Below are positions 1 through 5,398 of a stretch of DNA of 5,577 nt, piece by piece. How positions within the stretch are numbered: position 1 is the stretch's first letter; each line of letters begins with the position of its first letter. Source of the DNA: Oscillospiraceae bacterium (GTDB lineage: Bacteria > Bacillota > Clostridia > UBA1381); contig JAJBTG010000163.1 of assembly GCA_020860985.1 (NCBI GenBank), positions 1 to 5,577 on the forward strand. Direction: 5' to 3'. The notes under the pieces are model-generated. The model saw nothing but the letters and a program-made list of their open reading frames with translations, had not been told where the DNA came from and made no database searches. The position numbers and the translations under genes are program-made.

Positions 1-10
1 TTTTTCACTA

Positions 11-21
11 TGGTATATAAT
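11..21 (+). promoter_or_regulatory. Possible -10 element of the folate operon promoter
   Basis: TATAAT at 16-21 matches the sigma-A -10 consensus and is preceded by a TG at 11-12. It lies about 30 nt before the riboswitch aptamer, which suits a transcript starting near 28. The matching -35 box would fall outside the window, so the promoter cannot be confirmed. Confidence 0.35.
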
Positions 22-51
22 ACTAATGTTGAAAACGTAGAATGACGTAAA

Positions 52-146
52 CAGAGTAGGATTTTGCGCGTAAAGTGTTCGGGGGACGGGGAGTTGCCCT
101 CGGGACGAAAAGCAGTGGCTTGCGGTGCATTGTCCGCATCCCACTG
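52..146 (+). promoter_or_regulatory. Tetrahydrofolate (THF-I) riboswitch aptamer
   Basis: This RNA binds reduced folates and controls folate synthesis and transport genes in Firmicutes. The conserved blocks occur in the right order: AGAGTAG (53-59), GCGCGTAAAGTG (66-77), GGGGAGTTG (88-96), GGACGAA (103-109), TGCGGTG (121-127) and CCGCATCCC (134-142). From memory they parallel the E. siraeum THF riboswitch. The pairings can be traced. P1 is 52-54/144-146. P2 is 59-62/132-135 plus 65-67/127-129 around a 2x2 internal loop. P3 is 80-85/97-102. A small hairpin is 110-113/118-121. The loop pseudoknot is GGGA 89-92 with TCCC 139-142. Its position 115 nt before a folC start, leading a fol operon, is where this class is expected. 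P1 is short (3 bp plus an A·A mismatch and a possible G-C), which is a mild weakness. Confidence 0.88.
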
Positions 147-254
147 GATTTAAAGGCTTTCTTGTCTTGCCGTTTGGTGGGATGGGAAAGCCTTTGCTGT
201 GCGGGGAGTTTTTCCCGCGGCGGGTAAAAAATTCTAAATCTTTCATTGCAAAGG
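137..254 (+). promoter_or_regulatory. Riboswitch expression platform with anti-Shine-Dalgarno
   Basis: Several perfect complementarities compete here. CATCCCAC (137-144), part of the aptamer's closing and pseudoknot strands, can pair with GTGGGATG (177-184). AAAGGCTTTC (152-161) can pair with GAAAGCCTTT (186-195). CCTTTGC (191-197) can pair with GCAAAGG (248-254), which covers the folC ribosome binding site. A 7-bp hairpin (201-207/212-218, with one G·U) nests inside that last helix. No hairpin is followed directly by a T-tract, so control of translation start looks more likely than transcription termination. The pairings are seen in the sequence; the switching model is inferred. Confidence 0.5.
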
Positions 255-261
255 ATATACT

Positions 262-1950
262 ATGGAATACAGAGAAGCGAGAGAATATATACAAAAAGCG
301 TCCGTTTACGGAATTGTGCCGGGACTTTCAAATATAAAGCGGCTGTGCGGATATTTGGGAAATCCACAGGAGGAATTAAGAGTTATTCATATAGCGGGTA
401 CAAACGGAAAGGGAAGCACCGGCGCATTTATCGAGGCGATTTTGCGAGCCGCGGGAATTAGGACGGGGCGGTTTTCAACGCCCGCGGTCTTTGATTATTC
501 GGAGCAGTTTCAAGTTAACGGCGAAAATATCAGTCCCGCGAGATACGCGCATTATATCGATTTGATAAAGACCGCCTCGGAACAAATAACCGAGGAGGGG
601 TATCCGCATCCCACTCCGTTTGAGATGGAAACAGCGTTGGCATTTATGTATTTCAGGGACGAGGACTGCGGCGCGGCAGTAATAGAAGCCGGCATGGGCG
701 GCGGCATGGACGCGACGAATGTTATTTCAAAAAGTATTGCATCGGTGATTACGCCGATAGGTATGGATCATATGCGGTTTTTGGGTGATACAAAGGAGGA
801 AATAGCGCTTCATAAGGCGGGGATTATAAAGGAGAACGGAATTGTAATTACCGCGCCGCAGGCGGATTGCGTAATGCGGGTTATCGAGCGCGAAGCCGCG
901 AGGAATAATGCGAAGCTGTTCATAAGCGACAGAGACATCGATTACGAAATATCATTAAAAGGTGAATATCAGCGTACCAACGCCGCGCTTGCGGCGGAGG
1001 TATGCCGCCGCGTCGGATTCAATATAACGGAGCGAGAGATAGAATACGGTTTGAAAAACACCGTATGGCACGGACGGTTTGAAAAAATATGCGAGGAGCC
1101 GGAGCTGATTATTGACGGCGCGCATAATGAACACGGCGCTCGGGCGCTTATGAAAAGTATTGATAGGTACTATAGGGGCAGAAAAATCATATATATTATG
1201 GGTGTGCTTTGCGATAAGGAATATAAAAAAATCGCGGAGCTGACCGCGCACAGAGCGGATAAAATTTATACGATTACTCCCCCGAGGCCGCGCGGACTGA
1301 AAAATGAAACCCTTGCCGCCGCGGTGGGAGAATTTAATAAAAATGTTGAGGCGGTTACGCTTGACGCGGCGTTAAAGCTGTGCTTTAAGGAAAAGGACGC
1401 GGTCATTGCGGCTTTCGGTTCTCTTTCGTTTTTGGGCGAGCTTGTCGGAAAGGTGAGGAATATACTTAGCATGAGAAAATGCAACAACATTCTCAATAAC
1501 GAAAAATTCAAAAAACTTATGAAACAGCTTGAGGATGCCGAACGGGACAGAATATACTGCAAGCATGATATTACCCATCTGATGGATGTCGCGCGGGCGG
1601 GATATATAATCAATTTGGAGAACGATCTCGGTATTCCTAAAGAAATTATATACGGCGCGGCGTTGATTCATGACATCGGCAGAGTTGCGCAGTATACCGA
1701 CGGAATACATCACCACGAAGCCGGAGCGAAAATCGCGGAGGAGATATTGCCGCAGTGCGGATATACGGAGGAGGAAACAAAGCTTATAGCGCAGGCGGTG
1801 AGGGAGCATAGGAGTATACCGGAAAGAGCGGAAACTCTCGGCGATATTATAGCGGCGGCGGATAAGCAGACGCGAATGTGTATGCTATGCGGTGAATACG
1901 ATACCTGCAAGTGGGAGGAAAGAGAAAAAAATACAAACTTAACAGTATAG
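262..1950 (+). CDS. folC: FolC (folylpolyglutamate/dihydrofolate synthase) fused to an HD phosphohydrolase domain
   Basis: Residues 1 to about 400 form a Mur-ligase-type FolC, a cytoplasmic ATP-dependent ligase that adds glutamate to dihydropteroate and folates. It shows the P-loop GTNGKGST (46-53), EAGMGGGMDATN (142-153; relatives usually have GGR where this has GGG), DHMRFLGDT (169-177), HKAGIIK (184-190), HGRFE (270-274) and DGAHNEHG (285-292). The stretch between 190 and 270 looks shorter than usual. Residues about 404-562 are an HD domain with likely metal ligands H439, H470-D471 and D534, extra histidines H484, H485 and H516, and a C-terminal C540-x2-C543-x5-C549 cluster. The ATG at 262 follows AAAGGA (250-255) at 6 nt. 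folP starts 35 nt after the stop. Separate HD proteins sit in clostridial fol clusters, so an in-frame fusion is unusual. The HD substrate is unknown; a pterin phosphate is a guess from context. Confidence 0.93.
   Translation: MEYREAREYIQKASVYGIVPGLSNIKRLCGYLGNPQEELRVIHIAGTNGKGSTGAFIEAILRAAGIRTGRFSTPAVFDYSEQFQVNGENISPARYAHYIDLIKTASEQITEEGYPHPTPFEMETALAFMYFRDEDCGAAVIEAGMGGGMDATNVISKSIASVITPIGMDHMRFLGDTKEEIALHKAGIIKENGIVITAPQADCVMRVIEREAARNNAKLFISDRDIDYEISLKGEYQRTNAALAAEVCRRVGFNITEREIEYGLKNTVWHGRFEKICEEPELIIDGAHNEHGARALMKSIDRYYRGRKIIYIMGVLCDKEYKKIAELTAHRADKIYTITPPRPRGLKNETLAAAVGEFNKNVEAVTLDAALKLCFKEKDAVIAAFGSLSFLGELVGKVRNILSMRKCNNILNNEKFKKLMKQLEDAERDRIYCKHDITHLMDVARAGYIINLENDLGIPKEIIYGAALIHDIGRVAQYTDGIHHHEAGAKIAEEILPQCGYTEEETKLIAQAVREHRSIPERAETLGDIIAAADKQTRMCMLCGEYDTCKWEEREKNTNLTV
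1451..1473 (+). promoter_or_regulatory. Possible internal ribosome binding site and start for the HD domain
   Basis: AGGTGAGG (1451-1458) precedes an in-frame ATG at 1471, codon 404 of the fusion, just where a stand-alone HD protein would begin. The 12-nt gap is longer than ideal. It may be a relic of a once separate gene, an active internal start giving a separate 159-residue HD protein, or chance. Confidence 0.25.
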
Positions 1951-1985
1951 CTTAATTACCGAAATTTCAGAAAGGGTGGAGCAAA

Positions 1986-2789
1986 ATGATTATAGGCAAC
2001 AGGGAATTTAACCACGGAACTTACATTATGGGGATTTTAAACGTTACGCCGGACTCGTTTTCGGACGGCGGATTATACAATAATCTTGAGAGCGCGGTAA
2101 GGCGCGCGCGTAAGCTGATAAAGGACGGCGCGGACATTATAGATGTCGGCGGGGAATCGATGCGTCCGGATTATACCATGATAACGGAGGAGCAGGAAAT
2201 ATCGAGAATAATACCTGTGATTGAGAGAATAAAGCGTATTTTTGATATTCCCGTTTCGGTTGATACATATAAAAGCGGAGTCGCGGCTGCCACAATCGAC
2301 GCCGGTGTGGACATGGTAAACGATATTTGGGGACTAAAATACGACGATGGCGAGATGTCCCGACTTATAGCTCAAACGGGAGTTGCGTGCTGTCTTATGC
2401 ACAACCGCCGCGAAGCTGTGTACGATTCCTTTATAGACGATGTCATGGGCGATTTAAAGGAATCCGCGGCAATCGCGGAAAGAGCGGGAATTAAAAGAGA
2501 TAAAATCATAATCGACCCGGGAATCGGTTTTGCCAAATCATACGAGCAGAATTTGCAGCTTACCAACAGGCTTGAAAGACTTACCGAGCTTGGCTACCCC
2601 GTGCTTCTGGGAACTTCAAGAAAGTCGATGATAGGACTTACTCTCGATTTGCCTGCGGATGAGCGCGTTGAGGGTACCCTTGCGACTACCGTGATGGCGG
2701 TTATGAAGGGCTGCCGATTTGTCCGCGTGCATGACGTTTTGGAGAACAAGCGTGCAATTATTATGACGGAAGCGATTTTAAAAAGCTGA
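1986..2789 (+). CDS. folP: Dihydropteroate synthase
   Basis: A TIM-barrel enzyme that condenses 6-hydroxymethyl-7,8-dihydropterin pyrophosphate with p-aminobenzoate to give dihydropteroate; it is the sulfonamide target. The 267 residues match the family's usual length. Motifs in order: NVTPDSFSDGG (19-29), DVGGESMRPD (53-62), SVDTYK (91-96), VNDIWG (111-116), CLMHNR (136-141), IIDPGIGFAKSYEQN (175-189), LLGTSRKS (207-214) and RVHD (247-250). The second loop normally reads GGESTRPG; here Thr is Met59 and the Gly is Asp62. That loop contacts p-aminobenzoate and sulfonamides, so binding may be altered; this is inference. The ATG at 1986 follows AAAGGGTGGAG with about 5 nt spacing. The gene lies 35 nt after folC and is probably cotranscribed with it. 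Confidence 0.97.
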   Translation: MIIGNREFNHGTYIMGILNVTPDSFSDGGLYNNLESAVRRARKLIKDGADIIDVGGESMRPDYTMITEEQEISRIIPVIERIKRIFDIPVSVDTYKSGVAAATIDAGVDMVNDIWGLKYDDGEMSRLIAQTGVACCLMHNRREAVYDSFIDDVMGDLKESAAIAERAGIKRDKIIIDPGIGFAKSYEQNLQLTNRLERLTELGYPVLLGTSRKSMIGLTLDLPADERVEGTLATTVMAVMKGCRFVRVHDVLENKRAIIMTEAILKS

Positions 2790-2801
2790 ATAAATAGAAC
2801 T

Positions 2802-2897
2802 AAAAGTAAGATGTCCCCCGCCTCTATAGGCGGCGGGTTCCACTTACTTTTTGCAGTGGCGGAGTTGATTTGCAAGCAAGTCAACTATCCGCCACTG
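2802..2897. repeat. Pair of long stem-loops between folP and folBK (possible MITE or IS200/IS605-type remnant)
   Basis: The first stem-loop has a 9-bp perfect outer stem, AAAAGTAAG (2802-2810) with CTTACTTTT (2843-2851). Its inner GC-rich stem is 2815-2822/2829-2837, with one bulged C and a TCTATA loop. The second has CAGTGGCGGA (2854-2863) with TCCGCCACTG (2888-2897), then GTTGATTTG (2864-2872) with CAAGTCAAC (2877-2885, one T·G), a TA bulge and a CAAG loop: about 19 bp. Such back-to-back foldbacks without coding content resemble small palindromic mobile repeats or IS200/IS605-type ends, by general resemblance only. Alternatively they could be an RNA processing or attenuation element that sets folBK expression relative to folP. 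No direct repeats or transposase were seen. Confidence 0.5.
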
Positions 2898-2911
2898 AAA
2901 CGTTGAATGAC

Positions 2912-2966
2912 GGGGCAAAGCCCCTTATTTGAAAATGTCCGCGCGGAATTTTCGCGGGGCGGGAGG
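2912..2966 (+). promoter_or_regulatory. Short hairpins leading to the folBK ribosome binding site
   Basis: GGGGC-AAA-GCCCC (2912-2924) is a compact 5-bp hairpin followed by TTATTT, a weak terminator-like shape. CCGCG (2939-2943) pairs with CGCGG (2953-2957), ending 3 nt before the folBK Shine-Dalgarno GGGAGG (2961-2966). These could reduce readthrough or affect ribosome access, but each is short and neither is proven. Confidence 0.25.
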
Positions 2967-2977
2967 ATTGTTGAATT

Positions 2978-3793
2978 ATGACGGATAAAATTTTTATCGA
3001 CGGACTGGAGATTTTCGCGAATCACGGCGCGTTGAGGGAGGAAAACGTACTCGGGCAAAAATTTGTCGTAAGCGTTTCTATGGAATGTGATATGCGCGAA
3101 GCGGGTAAGGGTGACGACTTAAGCAAATCCGTAAATTACGCCGACGTATGTACCCTCATCGAAAAATCAATGAAGGACAGCACGTATAAGCTGATTGAGG
3201 CGGCGGCGGAAAATATCGCCGAAAAAATCCTCATGTCATACGACAGGGTAAAGAGCGTTACGGTAAATTTGAAAAAGCCGTGGGCGCCCATATTGATGAA
3301 TGTGAATACCGTCGGAGTAGAAATCACAAGATTGTGGCATACTTCATATATAGCTCTCGGCTCAAATATGGGGGATAGACGGGCGCATTTGTCTGAAGCG
3401 GTTAAGAGCATTGAAAGCAGTCCGAGGTGCAGGGTAAAAAAGGTGTCCGATTTTATTGAAACAAAGCCCGTAGGCGGGGTTGAGCAAGAGGATTTTCTGA
3501 ACGGATGCATGGAAATTCAAACGCTTTATACTCCGCATGAGCTGCTTGATTTTCTGCATGAAATCGAGAACGCGCATCACCGGGAACGAAAGATTCATTG
3601 GGGACCGCGCACATTGGACCTGGATATAATTCTCTATGACGATATAATAATGAACAACAGTGATTTGACAATCCCGCATCCCGAGTCGACAAAGCGCGAA
3701 TTTGTTCTGGAACCGTTAAATCGGATTGCGCCTTACGCGTACCATCCCGCGGCGCGGATGTATATTTCAGAGCTTTTTGATAAAATTCATTAG
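2978..3793 (+). CDS. folBK: Bifunctional dihydroneopterin aldolase / HPPK (FolB-FolK)
   Basis: Residues 1 to about 118 are FolB, which cleaves 7,8-dihydroneopterin to 6-hydroxymethyl-dihydropterin and glycolaldehyde. NHGAL (15-19), E22, Y54 and K100 fall at the same numbers as the catalytic residues E22, Y54 and K100 of the S. aureus enzyme. Residues about 122-271 are FolK, which transfers pyrophosphate from ATP to the pterin. It shows YIALGSNMGDR (124-134), ETKPVGGVEQEDFLN (161-175), the signature WGPRTLDLDIILY (208-220), IPHP (232-235) and EFVLEPL (241-247). The two domains join with almost no linker; FolB-FolK fusions are known in Firmicutes. The product feeds FolP upstream. The ATG at 2978 is 11 nt after GGGAGG, rather long, but no nearer in-frame start was seen. 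It is separated from folP by a 188-nt structured spacer, unlike the tight folC-folP join. Confidence 0.97.
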   Translation: MTDKIFIDGLEIFANHGALREENVLGQKFVVSVSMECDMREAGKGDDLSKSVNYADVCTLIEKSMKDSTYKLIEAAAENIAEKILMSYDRVKSVTVNLKKPWAPILMNVNTVGVEITRLWHTSYIALGSNMGDRRAHLSEAVKSIESSPRCRVKKVSDFIETKPVGGVEQEDFLNGCMEIQTLYTPHELLDFLHEIENAHHRERKIHWGPRTLDLDIILYDDIIMNNSDLTIPHPESTKREFVLEPLNRIAPYAYHPAARMYISELFDKIH

Positions 3794-3865
3794 AAAAATT
3801 TCTCATAAAGGTAAAATATACAAAATATCTTTTTGCATTTTGTCTAAAATAATAAAATATGTCAC

Positions 3866-3894
3866 TTGCAAAATAAGGAAAGATATGTTATATT
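3866..3894 (+). promoter_or_regulatory. Sigma-A-type promoter for prs
   Basis: TTGCAA (3866-3871) and TATATT (3889-3894) are 17 nt apart, and a TGT just before the -10 box makes it an extended -10. The surroundings are very AT-rich. Transcription would start near 3901, giving a leader of about 128 nt. No convincing terminator separates this from folBK, so readthrough from the fol operon is also possible. Confidence 0.65.
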
Positions 3895-3909
3895 TGTATT
3901 GTAACATAT
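3883..3909. repeat. 8-bp inverted repeat over the prs -10 box
   Basis: ATATGTTA (3883-3890) and TAACATAT (3902-3909) are perfect inverted copies 11 nt apart. They span the end of the -10 box and the expected start point, which is where a repressor operator could lie. The regulator is unknown, and in such AT-rich DNA a dyad of this size may be chance. Confidence 0.35.
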
Positions 3910-3937
3910 TTGTAATGTAAAAAAATTCAATTTTCGG

Positions 3938-3990
3938 CTGTACCGTCGGAGAGCGGCGAGGCGGATTTAGCGCGCGGCGACACGGCTCTG
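3938..3990 (+). promoter_or_regulatory. GC-rich, potentially structured 5' leader of prs
   Basis: A GC-rich patch sits inside an otherwise AT-rich leader. CCGTCG (3943-3948) can pair with CGACACGG (3978-3985, CA bulge), or AGAGC (3950-3954) with GCTCT (3985-3989). The two share G3985 and cross, so they compete. I do not recognise a known riboswitch class here. It may be a structured leader or simply sequence drift. Confidence 0.25.
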
Positions 3991-4028
3991 CCCATATTGA
4001 ACCAAATCTCAAGTAAGGAGAAATCACA

Positions 4029-5165
4029 ATGATGAATAATTTTATAGCTGAGGAATCACCGATTGTAGGACGACTTAGTATTATCAGCATGAAAGGCTGC
4101 GAGGGAATTACTGCGCGTATTGACGAGTATCTGAAAAGATTTCGTACCTATGAGAATTTTGACACATATGTAACTCACGTAACCTGTCCGAGGTTCGGCA
4201 CCGGCGAGGGTAAGTGCGTAATCGATGAAACGGTCAGAGGACATGACGTATATATTATATGCGACGTTTTCAACTATGGAGTAACATATAAGATGTACGG
4301 AATGGAAAACCATATGAGTCCGGATGACCACTATCAGGATTTAAAGCGAATTATCGCGGCAATGGGCGGAAAGGCGCGCCGAGTAACGGTTGTTATGCCC
4401 ATGCTTTACGAGGGCAGACAGCACAGAAGAAGCGGCAGAGAATCGCTTGACGCGGCATTGATGCTGCACGAGCTGGTTAATATGGGCGTGTCGAATATTA
4501 TTACCTTTGACGCGCACGATCCAAGAGTTTCAAATGCTATTCCGCTGTCGGGCTTTGACGATGTTCAGCCTACATATCAGATGATAAAGGCGCTTACCAG
4601 AGCGGTTCCCGATATAGCTCTTAATAAATTTGACACCATAGTAATTTCACCCGACGAGGGCGGAATGTCGAGATGTATGTATTACAGCGCGGTATTGAAG
4701 CTTGATTTGGGTATGTTCTATAAAAGACGCGATTATTCGCGTATTGTAAACGGCAAAAATCCGATTGTCGCGCATGAGTATCTCGGCAGGGATGTAAACG
4801 GCAAGGATGTTATAATTGTGGACGATATGATTTCCTCCGGCGAATCCGTAATCGATGTTGCCAAAAACCTAAAGAAGCAGGGCGCAAAAAGGATATTTGT
4901 ATTCGCTTCCTTCGGATTGTTCGTAAACGGTCTGGGCGTAGTGGACAAGGCGTATGAAGAGGGAATTATAGATAAGATTTTTACAACCAATTTGATTTAC
5001 AGAGATCCGGGATTGAAGGACAGAGAGTGGTATTATGAGGTTGATATGTCAAAATATATATCGCTTCTGATTGATACATTAAATCATGACGAAACCATTT
5101 CAAGACTGCTCGATCCGGTTACGAAAATTCAGGCTCTTGTCGAAAAGCTTGAAAACACAAAATAA
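4029..5165 (+). CDS. prs: Ribose-phosphate pyrophosphokinase (PRPP synthetase), long variant
   Basis: This cytoplasmic enzyme makes 5-phosphoribosyl-1-pyrophosphate from ribose 5-phosphate and ATP for nucleotide, His and Trp synthesis. The family pattern is clear: VRGHDVYII (69-77), PMLYEGRQHRRSGRESLDA (124-142), DAHDPRVSNAI (161-171, at the place of the usual DLHxxQIQGFF), ISPDEGGMSR (206-215), YKRRD (231-235, likely the catalytic Lys loop) and the PRPP-binding loop VIIVDDMISSGES (261-273). At 378 residues it is about 60 longer than classical enzymes of about 315; the extra length is spread over the N-terminal region, segments around 90-105 and the C-terminal tail. Similar long forms occur in Clostridia, from memory. 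The ATG at 4029 follows AAGGAG (4015-4020) at 8 nt; the adjacent ATG at 4032 is an alternative. It has its own promoter upstream. Confidence 0.93.
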   Translation: MMNNFIAEESPIVGRLSIISMKGCEGITARIDEYLKRFRTYENFDTYVTHVTCPRFGTGEGKCVIDETVRGHDVYIICDVFNYGVTYKMYGMENHMSPDDHYQDLKRIIAAMGGKARRVTVVMPMLYEGRQHRRSGRESLDAALMLHELVNMGVSNIITFDAHDPRVSNAIPLSGFDDVQPTYQMIKALTRAVPDIALNKFDTIVISPDEGGMSRCMYYSAVLKLDLGMFYKRRDYSRIVNGKNPIVAHEYLGRDVNGKDVIIVDDMISSGESVIDVAKNLKKQGAKRIFVFASFGLFVNGLGVVDKAYEEGIIDKIFTTNLIYRDPGLKDREWYYEVDMSKYISLLIDTLNHDETISRLLDPVTKIQALVEKLENTK

Positions 5166-5398
5166 ATTAATTTAAGATGCTTTCGTATGTCCGGCGCGGG
5201 GGGACGGTAATGTAACTCCGCAGGCTTTAAAGCCGCGCAGGACTTTCGCCGTGTATTTTCGGCGTGTGACGCGAGTAATCATCTCTTATCATTTTTGCGG
5301 CGGATTCGTTTTCGATTCCGATTACGCAGATTTGCCCGCCGATAGGAGATTGTTAAATAACTGTTTATGCCGACGCGGGCGGCGGAATGGAGATTACT
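5166..5398. other. Spacer between prs and the nucleotidyltransferase gene
   Basis: No gene can be supported here. It contains the 12-nt palindrome GGCTTTAAAGCC (5223-5234), which extends to a 7-bp stem with an A bulge; a CGCCG/CGGCG stem (5247-5251/5260-5264); and a GCCCGC/GCGGGC pair (5334-5339/5375-5380) that closes just before the next ribosome binding site. None is followed by a T-tract, so no clear terminator for prs was found. TTGCCC (5332-5337) and TAAATA (5354-5359), 16 nt apart, make only a weak promoter candidate. Confidence 0.4.

Noticed and set aside
29..43. TTGAAA (29-34) and TAGAAT (38-43) considered as a promoter
   Set aside because: They are only 3 nt apart, far from the 16-18 nt needed, and no -10 box lies at the right distance.
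33..47. AAACGTAGAATGACG resembles 2898-2912 (14 of 15 bases the same)
   Set aside because: One such near-match is expected about by chance in a window of this size, and similarity does not extend beyond it.
133..145. TCCGCATCCCACT occurs again at 603-615 inside folC
   Set aside because: The second copy encodes part of an ordinary FolC segment; a single 13-nt match may be chance and the flanks differ.
201..218. GC hairpin with an internal T-run in the leader considered as a terminator
   Set aside because: The T-run is in the loop and 3' arm rather than after the stem, and the stem is followed by GGCGGG, so it does not fit an intrinsic terminator.
125..337. Open frame of 70 codons beginning inside the riboswitch
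   Set aside because: It overlaps the aptamer, expression platform and folC start, has no Shine-Dalgarno and no recognisable protein pattern.
3820..3843. ACAAAAT/ATTTTGT inverted repeat after folBK considered as the operon terminator
   Set aside because: The 7-bp stem is almost all A-T and has no T-tract after it; too weak to call.
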